DNA of 64,000 nt, from positions 558,001-622,000 of the forward strand of contig NZ_VOAZ01000002.1 in assembly GCF_008369115.1 (NCBI RefSeq). Reading direction: 5' to 3'. Origin of the DNA: Psychrobacter sp. ANT_WB68. Its GTDB lineage: Bacteria > Pseudomonadota > Gammaproteobacteria > Pseudomonadales > Moraxellaceae. Each line of letters opens with the position of its first letter. Position 1 is the first letter of the stretch. This document shows, one piece after another, positions 1 through 8,798 of this stretch. A program made the position numbers and the translations under genes. The notes beneath the pieces were generated by a model, which was not told the DNA's origin, searched no databases, and worked only from the letters and a program-made list of their open reading frames with translations.

Positions 1-522
1 GGTTTCTTAGGCGGTCTATTGGCGCAGCGTTTTCGTATCATGCATGCCATGATGATTGGTGCCATTCTCGCTTGTGCGACCAATTTATTATTTGTGGTGC
101 TGACCTATAATCCGGGCAGTTTACCCATCATGTATATGGCGGTGATATTTGATAACTTAGCTGCAGGTCTTGCTAGCGCGGTATTTATTGCTTTCTTATC
201 AGCATTGACTTCAATACGTTTTACCGCGGTACAGTATGCTATCTTCTCTTCATTGATGACCTTAATACCAAAAGTAATGGGTGGTTATTCAGGTTCTATC
301 GTTGATAGTATGGGCTATCCGTTCTTCTTTATTTTTACCTTTGCGATTGGTATTCCAATTCTTGTGCTGATTTACTTTGTCGATAAACATATCGTCATTG
401 GCGATAACGACGATATTTATGGCGACAGTGATGGTGAAGGCGGCAAAGGTATTGGTGATAAGTTAATCAAAGCCAATCCGAATCTAACGGATACTAAAGA
501 GCCACCACGTGCCTCAGAATAG
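1..522 (+). CDS. AmpG-like muropeptide MFS permease, C-terminal part
   Basis: This gene runs in from the left edge. The frame is open from base 1, so only the last 173 residues are present. What remains is the back half of a major facilitator permease with several hydrophobic helices, including an AVIFDNLAAGLASAVF segment followed by a TAVQYAIFSSL segment. Both resemble the matching helices of AmpG, which imports anhydro-muropeptides from the periplasm for cell-wall recycling. The last helix is followed by a hydrophilic tail of about 40 residues rich in Asp, Gly and Asn, which is not typical of the family. Assignment to AmpG rather than another MFS branch rests on pattern resemblance only. 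Confidence 0.75.
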   Translation, partial: GFLGGLLAQRFRIMHAMMIGAILACATNLLFVVLTYNPGSLPIMYMAVIFDNLAAGLASAVFIAFLSALTSIRFTAVQYAIFSSLMTLIPKVMGGYSGSIVDSMGYPFFFIFTFAIGIPILVLIYFVDKHIVIGDNDDIYGDSDGEGGKGIGDKLIKANPNLTDTKEPPRASE

Positions 523-588
523 CTAAGACAATGAAATATAACCAGTTCGACAGCTTTATTCAGTAAACAGTGATTTTATGAGTTATCT

Positions 589-1494
589 ATGACAGCATTT
601 ACCATTGGTCAAATAAAACAGCGGATTCAGCAATTGACTAATGAGTCTGCGCGCAGCAGTTTGCCCTCATTTTGGCTCACTGATTGGTTGTTGTTTGTCA
701 TTGATAAGCCAAGCTCGTTTTTAATCACTGATGAGGGTTATGAGCTGAGCGAAAGGGAGCTTGAGCAATTTCATGCCGGTGTTAAGAAGATGCAGCAGGG
801 CACACCGTTGGCGTATTTAACTGAACAGCAAGAATTTTGGTCGCTGAACTTTAAAGTCAATGAGCATACGTTAATACCGAGACCGGATACTGAAATATTG
901 ATTGAACAAGTATTAACTTGGATACAATCTCAGCCAAAAAGTGCGGATAAGGATAAAAAGCCAAAACGCCTATTAGATTTAGGGACAGGCTCAGGTTGTA
1001 TTGCTATTAGCTTAGCGCATGAGTTAAAACAAAAACTTATGAGTTGTTCAGGAGAGAGCTGGCAAGTTGTTGCTGTTGACTTGTCGTTAGAAGCACTAAA
1101 AGTAGCTAAGCACAATGCAATGGTAAATGAGGTTGCTGACATCGAGTTTATCCAAAGTAGTTGGTATGGCGCGTTGTCTACTCATAATGAGCCGTTATTC
1201 GATGTGATTGTCTCTAACCCGCCTTATATAGATGAAGAAGATGAGCATTTATCACGGCTAGTCGCCGAACCGATTAGCGCATTAAGTGCGCCCAATCATG
1301 GACTTGCCGATATCGAGCATATTGTCCAACATGCTCCGCAATATTTACTTCAGGGTGGCCTACTAGCGATTGAACATAGTTTTGATCAAGGTGATGCTGT
1401 ACGGCAGCTATTTTTGAATAGGGGTTTTGAGTCAGTATATACCGTACAAGATTATGGTGGTAACGATCGTGTGACGCTTGGCCCGTTACTATAA
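589..1494 (+). CDS. prmC: Peptide chain release factor N5-glutamine methyltransferase PrmC (HemK)
   Basis: PrmC methylates the glutamine of the GGQ motif in release factors RF1 and RF2, which speeds translation termination. The protein has 301 residues, close to the usual 275-300. It has an N-terminal helical release-factor-binding domain, a SAM-binding loop LLDLGTGSGCIAISLAHEL near residues 127-145, and the catalytic NPPY motif (VSNPPYIDEEDEH) near residue 209. The ATG at 589 follows a poorly defined ribosome site. In many bacteria prmC follows prfA. Here it lies between an AmpG-like permease and a MoeB/ThiF-like gene instead. The family assignment is secure. Confidence 0.95.
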   Translation: MTAFTIGQIKQRIQQLTNESARSSLPSFWLTDWLLFVIDKPSSFLITDEGYELSERELEQFHAGVKKMQQGTPLAYLTEQQEFWSLNFKVNEHTLIPRPDTEILIEQVLTWIQSQPKSADKDKKPKRLLDLGTGSGCIAISLAHELKQKLMSCSGESWQVVAVDLSLEALKVAKHNAMVNEVADIEFIQSSWYGALSTHNEPLFDVIVSNPPYIDEEDEHLSRLVAEPISALSAPNHGLADIEHIVQHAPQYLLQGGLLAIEHSFDQGDAVRQLFLNRGFESVYTVQDYGGNDRVTLGPLL

Positions 1495-1560
1495 AAATAC
1501 GCAGTTGCTGTCAAAATAAGTTTCAGTGCTAAGCCTTGGTAATGACTATGAGTGGCATTT

Positions 1561-2355
1561 ATGAGTGATATTAGAGAGACGGAAATGTTAGGAGATGAAG
1601 AGCTGCTGCGTTATGCGCGCCAGATACTGCTTGATGGTTGGGATATTGACGCTCAATTACGCTTAAAAGCATCGCGAGTGGTGATGATAGGCGCAGGCGG
1701 TTTAGGTTGCCCCGCTTCTGAGACGCTCGTGCGGGCAGGCTTGGGACACGTGAACCTAATAGATGATGATATAATTGAAGCCAGTAATCTGCAGCGCCAA
1801 ACGCTATTTTTACCTGAGGATATCGGTAAACCTAAGGCGCTAACAGCGGCGCAAATGCTAACCAAAATTAATCCTCTTGTTAGTGCTCTTGGTACAGTGG
1901 CAAGATTGAGCGAAGATAATGCTTATGAGCTGCTTGATATGGCATCTGGCAAACCTGATTTACTCCTAGACTGTAATGATAACTTTGCCACCCGTGATAT
2001 TATTAATCGCATTAGTGTCCGTTATCAGATTCCGTTGCTATCTGCTTCAGCGATAGCCATGCAAGGACAGTTGGCATTATATGAACCGCACTTGGATACC
2101 GGCTGCTATCATTGTGTGTTTGGCTCAGTGATACCCGATGCCGAGGCTGATGAACGTACTTGTGCCAATTCAGGGGTACTTGCTAGCACGACAGCTATCA
2201 TGGGTAACTTACAAGCAAATGCCGCCTTACAATATCTAGGATTAACCAAAAATCCACTGACAAATAAGCTATTAATATGGGATGGTAGCCAGATGCAGCA
2301 ACGCCTGATGGGCTATCGAAGAGATGCGCATTGTCCGATTTGTGCCAAGCATTAG
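1561..2355 (+). CDS. MoeB/ThiF/HesA-family ubiquitin-like protein adenylyltransferase
   Basis: E1-like enzyme that adenylates the C-terminal glycine of a small sulfur carrier such as MoaD or ThiS. The nucleotide-binding loop GAGGLGCPASETLVRAGLG is followed by the DDDIIEASNLQRQ segment, and the CYHC and CPIC pairs form the expected structural zinc site. At 264 residues it is of MoeB size and lacks the extra rhodanese domain found in some homologues. The ATG at 1561 is chosen; a GTG at 1552 in the same frame would add three residues. No molybdopterin or thiamine genes are nearby, so MoeB and ThiF cannot be told apart from context. Confidence 0.88.
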   Translation: MSDIRETEMLGDEELLRYARQILLDGWDIDAQLRLKASRVVMIGAGGLGCPASETLVRAGLGHVNLIDDDIIEASNLQRQTLFLPEDIGKPKALTAAQMLTKINPLVSALGTVARLSEDNAYELLDMASGKPDLLLDCNDNFATRDIINRISVRYQIPLLSASAIAMQGQLALYEPHLDTGCYHCVFGSVIPDAEADERTCANSGVLASTTAIMGNLQANAALQYLGLTKNPLTNKLLIWDGSQMQQRLMGYRRDAHCPICAKH

Positions 2356-2423
2356 CAAATTGCTCAACCTTTTTAAGTCTCCACATCCTCATAACCTTCT
2401 TTTTATTACCATAGTTGTTTTTT

Positions 2424-3779
2424 ATGAAAATCCATCGTCCGCATTTATTAAAGCACACCTTTAATGTTGTTAATCGCATTCGCCAAACCGCGAGTGTGGC
2501 TGGTTTGTCTGCACTAAGAGTGGCAAAAGGTGAAAAACCTGATGCCATGCTGCTAAAAGAAACCTTTGAACAATTAGGCACGACCTATATCAAAATCGGG
2601 CAGTTTATTGCCAGTACGCCGTCACTATTCCCGCGCGAATATGTGCAAGCATTCCAAAGCTGTCTGGATCAAACGACTCCCTTGTCCTACACTTATATTG
2701 AACAGGTATTAAAAGAGGAACTAGCCGTTGATGGGCTAACGCTTGAGGAGATGTTTGCTCACATCGATGCAAAGCCGTTAGCATCAGCCTCTATTGCCCA
2801 AGTTCATGCGGCGCGTTTGCATAATGGCGATGAGGTGGTGCTAAAGGTACAAAAACCGGGCGTTGAAACCATTATGCAAACCGATTTGGGTGTTTTACAT
2901 GGTGTGACCAAGTTGGTTGAGCTACTAATGCCTTCGATGCGCTTTGCCAGTATTGCGCCGATTATCGATGAAATTCGTCTACGTATGCTTGCCGAAACCG
3001 ATTTTATCGCTGAGGCGCAAAATATCCGCGATTTTCAGCAATTTTTAGCGATATCAGGAAATACACGCGTCGTTGCGCCAACCGTCTATGACGAGCTGAC
3101 CACCAAGCGTGTACTGACCATGAGCCGCTTATACGGCGTCTCTATGGTAGATGAAACAGTCATGCGTCAGTATTGTAATGACCCAGCACAAGTAATGGCA
3201 GATACGCTTAATACGTGGTTTGCCAGTTTAATGCTGTGTAATAGCTTCCATGCGGATTTGCATGCGGGCAATTTGATGCTATTAACCGATGGGCGTATTG
3301 GCTTCTTAGACTTCGGTATCGTTGGTAAATTGAAAGCTGAGAGCTGGCGCGCCTGTATGGGTATGATGCAAGCGATGCAAGACAGTGATTATCACGCAAT
3401 GGCGCGCCATATGATTGATATGGAAATGACCCATGGCGATAATCAGGTAGATGTGGTGGCATTGGGCAATGATTTGCAGCGCATGATGAAAACCATTATG
3501 GCTGAGGACAAGGCTTTTACCAGTGGTGTGCCTTTTAATAGCAAAGAGCAAGCCGATGAGTTAAATACAATGATGCTGGAGATTGTTGAGGTCGGCAAGC
3601 GTCATGGCATTCATTTCCCACGTGACTTTGCCTTACTGACCAAGCAGATGCTCTATTTTGATCGTTTTATGCGCACGCTTGCCCCTGATATGGATATGTT
3701 TAGTGATCAACGGGTACAGATGCTTGGGCAATCAGAAACCGCCGAGCAAGCCAGTCGTCCAATCCAAAATATTTCTTAG
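2424..3779 (+). CDS. ABC1/AarF-family atypical kinase
   Basis: Member of the ABC1/ADCK/UbiB family of atypical protein-kinase-like ATPases, some of which support ubiquinone synthesis. It carries the family's KxGQ motif (KIGQFIASTPSLFP, about residue 57), the Ala-rich nucleotide loop ASASIAQVHAA (about 120-130), an ATP-binding lysine in VVLKVQKPG (about 141), and catalytic HADLHAGN and DFG motifs. The protein has 451 residues and ends soon after the kinase domain, without the two C-terminal membrane helices of E. coli UbiB. It is therefore more likely a soluble paralogue than UbiB itself. The ATG at 2424 is preferred to an upstream TTG at 2415. Confidence 0.88.
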   Translation: MKIHRPHLLKHTFNVVNRIRQTASVAGLSALRVAKGEKPDAMLLKETFEQLGTTYIKIGQFIASTPSLFPREYVQAFQSCLDQTTPLSYTYIEQVLKEELAVDGLTLEEMFAHIDAKPLASASIAQVHAARLHNGDEVVLKVQKPGVETIMQTDLGVLHGVTKLVELLMPSMRFASIAPIIDEIRLRMLAETDFIAEAQNIRDFQQFLAISGNTRVVAPTVYDELTTKRVLTMSRLYGVSMVDETVMRQYCNDPAQVMADTLNTWFASLMLCNSFHADLHAGNLMLLTDGRIGFLDFGIVGKLKAESWRACMGMMQAMQDSDYHAMARHMIDMEMTHGDNQVDVVALGNDLQRMMKTIMAEDKAFTSGVPFNSKEQADELNTMMLEIVEVGKRHGIHFPRDFALLTKQMLYFDRFMRTLAPDMDMFSDQRVQMLGQSETAEQASRPIQNIS

Positions 3780-3885
3780 CAGTAATCGTTATAATTAGAA
3801 CTCTTTTATTTTATCTTTGCTTGGTTATATATCACTGCTTTTAACACAAAGGATTGTGTGCTTTTTGCCACAAAATGGCTCTGTC

Positions 3886-5196
3886 ATGATGACTGTACTT
3901 AAAAGCCGTGCTACTACTATCATTACCAATGAAACAGCGGTTGCTTGTATAGGGCTGTATTGTTTGGCGGTGGTCATGGGATTTGGGCGGTTTTTATTTA
4001 CCGCAACCTTGCCTGATATCATGACGCAATTATCGTTATCAACAGTCATTGCAGGCTGGCTGGCCTCGGTTAATTACAGTGGCTATTTCATTGGGGCGCT
4101 CATTGCGATGTTTGTGCCCCATCGTTTGACATGGCAAATGCTCATAGTATGGACAGCAGTCAGTGTCGTCACCACCATGTTATTGGTGGTGCCAAATCTG
4201 TCATTGAATCTCTGGTATGTCATTCGGCTATTATCAGGTATCGCAAGCGGCGTGGCGATGATTTTGAGCTCATCACTGGTGATTCAAAGCTTTAGTCATG
4301 AGCGCCGCTCGGTACTCTCAGCACTGCATTATGCGGGTATTGGCGTCGGTATCAGCGCTTCCGCCGTACTGACGTGGTGGTTGTTAACGCTCGGCTATCA
4401 TTTCGATATCATTTGGCTGGTAGCAGGGATTATCAGTCTACCGTTATTATGGCTGCTTTATGCCATCAGACCAGAAAACTCAACCCCATTTAAATCAAAA
4501 GCAAATAACTCGCAGACATCCCAATTACAAACCTCTAAGCAACAAGCCGCTGAATTAAAATACGGTAGTCAGCGGCTGTCCGTACAGCAAACTTATCTCA
4601 ATTTTAAACATTCTTTATATGAAGCAGTGGCTGGTCATACTAAGGCGATTGTATTACTGTCGGCAAGTTATGTGTTGGCGGGGTTTGGGTATATTACTTC
4701 GGCGACTTTTTTGCCCGTGATGGCGGCACAGCGGCTCACGACACAAAGCTATGCAGGATTACTGATTTGGCTTGTGGTTGGGATTTTTGCCATGCTATCA
4801 AACCCTATTTGGGGCGCGCTTGCCAAGCGTATCGGCGAGACTAAAACCTTAATGGGGTTAACGTTATTGCAAGCGTTTGGTATGGGCTTACCGATATGGT
4901 TCGATGGCGCTATTGGCTTGTACGGTAATGCGGTGATTTTAGGCTTAACCTTTGTTGGCATGGTTTCAATGACGCTAAATTTGATTAAAAACATTAATCC
5001 TGCTTACTCTAACTTATTGATTGGTCTAGCGACTTTGGCCTATGCCATAGGGCAGTTCATGGGACCGCTCGTCACGGTGGCGCTGGCGGGTAAAACTGAT
5101 AATTTTAATGCCGGTTTACTGGTCGCTGCTATCGGCTTATTATTAGGATTGATTTTAGTCTTCTTTTTCCGGCGTCAAACACAGTCGCATTCCTAG
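3886..5196 (+). CDS. YbfB/YjiJ-like MFS transporter
   Basis: Twelve-helix major facilitator permease of about 436 residues. The first helix contains MGFGRFLFTATLPDIM, which resembles the first helix of the YbfB/YjiJ group of MFS proteins, whose substrates are mostly unknown. The central cytoplasmic loop (about residues 203-235) is enlarged by a Ser/Gln/Lys-rich stretch. The open frame extends upstream to a TTG at 3817, but the added residues look non-coding, and the paired ATGs at 3886 and 3889 are better starts. The gene converges on the Lrp-family gene with only 29 bp between stop codons. No substrate can be inferred. Confidence 0.8.
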   Translation: MMTVLKSRATTIITNETAVACIGLYCLAVVMGFGRFLFTATLPDIMTQLSLSTVIAGWLASVNYSGYFIGALIAMFVPHRLTWQMLIVWTAVSVVTTMLLVVPNLSLNLWYVIRLLSGIASGVAMILSSSLVIQSFSHERRSVLSALHYAGIGVGISASAVLTWWLLTLGYHFDIIWLVAGIISLPLLWLLYAIRPENSTPFKSKANNSQTSQLQTSKQQAAELKYGSQRLSVQQTYLNFKHSLYEAVAGHTKAIVLLSASYVLAGFGYITSATFLPVMAAQRLTTQSYAGLLIWLVVGIFAMLSNPIWGALAKRIGETKTLMGLTLLQAFGMGLPIWFDGAIGLYGNAVILGLTFVGMVSMTLNLIKNINPAYSNLLIGLATLAYAIGQFMGPLVTVALAGKTDNFNAGLLVAAIGLLLGLILVFFFRRQTQSHS

Positions 5197-5225
5197 TTTG
5201 ATTGGTAACCACATTAACCGCCACA

Positions 5226-5714
5226 CTAAACCACACTACGGCTAAATACTTCCCGTAACTCAAAGCTGGTATGGACTTGTGCCACGCCTTCGATACGATT
5301 CAATCGGTGCAATAAAAACTCCTCATAATGCGCCATATCGCGTACGCGTACTTTAATGAGATAGTCTTCGGTGCGACCCGTGACAATACTACAGCTGACC
5401 ACTTCATCAAAACTTTGGATTTTCTCTTCAAAATACTCAAAGCGATCTGCGGTATGCCGATCCATACTAATCGCGATAAATACTGCCAAAGGGTAACCGA
5501 GTTTTTGCGCATCGGTCTGAGTATGATAGCCAGTGATGATACCAGCATCTTCTAAGCGTTTGATACGACGCGCGCAAGGAGTAGCAGATAGATTGACCCG
5601 TTCGGCAAGCTCGGTAATACTCATACGTGCATGGGTTTGTAATAAGCGTAATAACTGTTTGTCGGTATCATCTATATCAACGAGTAATAAGCTGTTTGTA
5701 TGATTATTTAGCAT
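5226..5714 (-). CDS. Lrp/AsnC-family transcriptional regulator
   Basis: 162-residue regulator. The N-terminal winged helix-turn-helix (about residues 14-65, containing ITELAERVNLSATPCARRIKRLE) is followed by an amino-acid-sensing RAM domain with the typical GRTEDYLIKVRVRD strand-turn-strand. Proteins of this size and pattern bind leucine or another amino acid and assemble as octamers. The gene is divergent from leuA across 230 bp of AT-rich DNA, so regulation of leuA and of itself is a reasonable inference. Lrp itself and other AsnC-type regulators cannot be separated from the sequence alone. Confidence 0.92.
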   Translation of the reverse strand: MLNNHTNSLLLVDIDDTDKQLLRLLQTHARMSITELAERVNLSATPCARRIKRLEDAGIITGYHTQTDAQKLGYPLAVFIAISMDRHTADRFEYFEEKIQSFDEVVSCSIVTGRTEDYLIKVRVRDMAHYEEFLLHRLNRIEGVAQVHTSFELREVFSRSVV

Positions 5715-5831
5715 GTAATATCGCCTTATAGGTGAATTAATCTAATTATAATCATTAGTGTAAAGTTTTTCACTAAAATAACGTAAAATTTTGTGAAATA
5801 AAGCTGATTTCTAGCGCAGAAACTTTGTTAT

Positions 5832-5837
5832 TATAAT
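5832..5837 (+). promoter_or_regulatory. Possible leuA -10 element
   Basis: A perfect TATAAT lies about 108 bp upstream of the leuA start codon, in the AT-rich interval shared with the divergent Lrp-family gene. No convincing -35 box lies 16-18 bp upstream, so this would be an activator-dependent or weak promoter. The assignment is by motif only. Confidence 0.35.
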
Positions 5838-5944
5838 GGCATAAAATTTTATTATCTCGTATGATAAAGAATGATTTGGTCAATAGTTGCCCAGCTAAAA
5901 ATCTACTCTTCAACTCATCTTTTCATTTTATCTAAGGATTGATT

Positions 5945-7729
5945 ATGCCTAGTCAAGCAACACGCCATGCAGACAGTGCGTCTGTAAAGATTACCCCGAA
6001 AAATGCCGCTTTCGATTTCCGTAAATATCGTCCATTTGCGTTTGCACCTGTGCTGACAGATCGCACTTGGCCGAGCAAAACGATTGAGAAGTCACCAATT
6101 TGGGCAAGCGTGGATCTGCGTGATGGTAATCAAGCACTGATTGATCCGATGACTATTGAACAAAAAATGCGCTTTTTTAAAACCTTAGTGGACGTTGGTT
6201 TTAAAGAGATTGAAATCGGTTTCCCCTCAGCTGCACAAGTTGAGTTTGATTTTGCGCGGAAGTTGATCGAAGAAAACCATGTGCCTGCTGATGTTACCTT
6301 GCAAGTGTTGGTGCAGGCTCGTGAGCATTTGATTGCCCGTACCTTTGAGTCGTTAAAAGGAGCGAAGCGTGCCATCGTACACGTTTATAACTCAACGTGC
6401 CGTATCCAACGTGAAAAAGTATACGGTAAAGATAAAGCTGAAATTAAAGAGATTGCTATTAGCGGTGCTAAATTATTGGTTGAATACGCGGCCAAATATC
6501 CAGAGACAGAATGGGTATTCCAGTATTCACCTGAGAGCTTTAGCCAAACCGAAACGGAATATGCGGTTGAGGTCTGTGACGCGGTTTGTGACGTTTGGAA
6601 GCCTGAGAACGGTCAAGAAGTGATATTAAACTTACCTGCAACGGTTGAAGCATCAACACCAAACGTGTTTGCTGACCAAGTCGAATATTTCTGCCGTCAT
6701 CTTGCCAAACGTGAGCATGTGACTATCAGTTTGCATACCCATAATGACCGTGGCTGTGCGGTGGCTGCTGCTGAGCTTGGTGTGCTTGCTGGAGCAGATC
6801 GTATTGAAGGAACCTTGCTTGGTAATGGTGAGCGTACCGGTAATATGGATATTATGGTCATGGCGATGAACTTGTTCAGCCAAGGCGTCGATCCAGAACT
6901 TGATTTTAGTAATATGAGTGAGATTGTACAGGTGGTGAGCGAATGTAATAACTTGCCACTTCATCCTCGTCATCCGTACGTTGGCGAACTGGTCTTTACC
7001 GCCTTTAGTGGCTCGCATCAAGACGCCATCAAAAAATGCCTCGATTATAATGAACAGCATGCCGAACAGACGGAAAATGTTTGGGATGTCGCATATTTGC
7101 CGATTGATCCGGCGCATATCGGTCGCAGCTATCAAGACGTGGTTCGTATCAATAGCCAATCTGGTAAAGGTGGCGTTGCTTATATCTTGCAGCGTAACTA
7201 TGGCTTTAATTTACCACGCTGGATGCAGATTGACTTTAGTAGCGTAGTACAAAAGCAAGCGGAAAGCGCTGCTCGTGAATTGCAGAATGATGAAATCTTA
7301 CAAACCTTTGAAGATACTTATTTGCAGCAAGGCAGCTTTGAGCTTCTAGATTATAGTGTCAATAACAAGGGCGGCGAGGTGTACTTTAACGGTCAAGTAC
7401 AGATGAATGGCGATACCATTACTATTGATGGTACAGGTAACGGTCCTTTGTCGTCGTTTATTGATGGACTTGCGCAGCATACTGGCAAATCCATTCATGT
7501 CATCAACTACGCTGAGCACGCGATTAATCCGCAGCATAATAGCGGTGATGGCATCGATGATGATACCAATAATGACAACAAAACCAATGCCAATGCTGCC
7601 GCTTACATTCAGCTAAATGTCGATGGTGACGTTTATTCAGGCATTGGTACCTGTAGTAGTACCGTATCGGCAATGCTTAAAGGTGCCTTATCAGCCTTTG
7701 CGCAGGTAGCCAATACTGTTACTGCTTAA
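5945..7729 (+). CDS. leuA: 2-isopropylmalate synthase
   Basis: Catalyses the first step of leucine synthesis, condensing acetyl-CoA with 2-oxoisovalerate. The catalytic TIM barrel carries the RDGNQALIDPM motif near residue 60 and the metal-binding HTHNDRG motif, and ends with the GNGERTGNMDI loop. A C-terminal LeuA dimer domain with the leucine-binding regulatory fold follows. At 594 residues it belongs to the longer class of LeuA. ATG 5945 is chosen because AAGGA at 5934-5938 sits six bases upstream; an in-frame TTG at 5939 is less likely. Near residues 528-553 the regulatory domain holds an Asn/Asp-rich insertion. The gene is followed by a strong terminator. Confidence 0.96.
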   Translation: MPSQATRHADSASVKITPKNAAFDFRKYRPFAFAPVLTDRTWPSKTIEKSPIWASVDLRDGNQALIDPMTIEQKMRFFKTLVDVGFKEIEIGFPSAAQVEFDFARKLIEENHVPADVTLQVLVQAREHLIARTFESLKGAKRAIVHVYNSTCRIQREKVYGKDKAEIKEIAISGAKLLVEYAAKYPETEWVFQYSPESFSQTETEYAVEVCDAVCDVWKPENGQEVILNLPATVEASTPNVFADQVEYFCRHLAKREHVTISLHTHNDRGCAVAAAELGVLAGADRIEGTLLGNGERTGNMDIMVMAMNLFSQGVDPELDFSNMSEIVQVVSECNNLPLHPRHPYVGELVFTAFSGSHQDAIKKCLDYNEQHAEQTENVWDVAYLPIDPAHIGRSYQDVVRINSQSGKGGVAYILQRNYGFNLPRWMQIDFSSVVQKQAESAARELQNDEILQTFEDTYLQQGSFELLDYSVNNKGGEVYFNGQVQMNGDTITIDGTGNGPLSSFIDGLAQHTGKSIHVINYAEHAINPQHNSGDGIDDDTNNDNKTNANAAAYIQLNVDGDVYSGIGTCSSTVSAMLKGALSAFAQVANTVTA

Positions 7730-7779
7730 TAAAGTAATAATATTGGTATTAAGACAGCTCATTTAACACTTTAATCTAT

Positions 7780-7818
7780 AACGTCATGGCTAATTGCAAT
7801 AAGCCATGACGTTTCTTT
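7780..7818 (+). terminator. Rho-independent terminator after leuA
   Basis: Perfect 12-bp stem (7780-7791 with 7802-7813) around a 10-base loop, followed by a short T-rich run. It lies 50 bp beyond the leuA stop codon. Confidence 0.85.
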
Positions 7819-8053
7819 ATATTAGAAGCTATTTTTATTTGAAAGAGTCTTATTTAAAAATATCCTCTTAAAGTATTATTTAAGGAATAGTTGTTTTAAT
7901 TAATTGTGATGGTTTATTTTTTTATCACTGGACTTGTGATTAGTTAATGCTATTACGACTAATAGCATAATGTTACTTGTATTTTTGGTGTCTAAGACTT
8001 ACGCTAATGTATACATCATTCATTATTATAATATTAGAAAAACAAGGTTAATT

Positions 8054-8671
8054 ATGGAACCTATATCATTTGCTTCATTCACATTGGCATCTATTTTAGC
8101 TTCATTGCCGGCGAATGGTGAAGCTGTCAGTAAGCCCACGATTACCACCCATATCAGTCCTGCCATTGCCGGACAGTGGGAGATAGATTTGGACAGTAGC
8201 ATCACGATGACCAAAGAAGCACAAGCCAGACAAGCGGCACCAAACAGTCTAAAAGAGAAAAGTAATGAGCCAAAAATAAATGCTGATGCTAAAGATGGGT
8301 TGCTGACCCAAAACGAAAAACGTATTGTTAATATTCAGCCGAGTAGCAGTCAAAAACTGATGGCTTCAGCGGCGAAATCCAATCAATGCCGTGAGTTATA
8401 TAACTTTGCTGCTGATAATGAGATGTGGGCGGTCAGCGGTAAAGAATGGACGTACGGTCGCTACTTAGTCACCCACCGCGAAGAAGGGCTACCAATTATT
8501 GCCATCAAGACGGTGTATGACAATAATGAGGTCGATTGCTCAGGCAATCAGATAGATCAGACGGGTGAGGCGCTGATCGCGTTTTTAAACCATGATGGCA
8601 ACCAAATGCAGTGGTGTGCCGACCCTGATGGTACAGAATGCTTTATGAATTTCAATAGAGTGTTGCCGTAG
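8054..8671 (+). CDS. Hypothetical protein, possibly exported
   Basis: A 205-residue protein that I do not recognise. The ATG at 8054 is preceded by AAGGT; the frame stays open upstream to 7970, but that part reads as intergenic DNA. The N-terminus (FASFTLASILASLPANGEA) is mildly hydrophobic without basic residues, so it is a poor signal peptide. A Lys/Asn/Glu-rich linker lies around residues 55-105. A compact C-terminal part follows, rich in Trp, Tyr and Asp with four cysteines (CRELYNFAADNEMWAVSG to CADPDGTECFMNF). It stands alone between the leuA terminator and a 29-bp-stem terminator. Confidence 0.6.
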   Translation: MEPISFASFTLASILASLPANGEAVSKPTITTHISPAIAGQWEIDLDSSITMTKEAQARQAAPNSLKEKSNEPKINADAKDGLLTQNEKRIVNIQPSSSQKLMASAAKSNQCRELYNFAADNEMWAVSGKEWTYGRYLVTHREEGLPIIAIKTVYDNNEVDCSGNQIDQTGEALIAFLNHDGNQMQWCADPDGTECFMNFNRVLP

Positions 8672-8715
8672 GACGTTATCTTTATTTATAAAATTCAAAA
8701 CAGTTCTTTATGAAA

Positions 8716-8779
8716 TTAATATTAAAATAAAAAACCGCTACCTAAATAAATAGGTAGCGGTTTTTTATTTTAATATTAA
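8716..8779. terminator. Bidirectional terminator with a 29-bp perfect stem
   Basis: Bases 8716-8744 are an exact reverse complement of 8751-8779, leaving a six-base loop (aataaa). The GC-rich core CCGCTACCTA is flanked by A/T runs on both sides, giving a U-tract on either strand. It sits between the convergent hypothetical gene and accC and can serve both. Confidence 0.92.
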
Positions 8780-8798
8780 ACAAGAGCTTAAAAACAGC

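Noticed and set aside
6653..7159. 168-codon open frame on the minus strand
   Set aside because: It lies wholly inside leuA, whose motifs are secure; its product has no recognisable domain.
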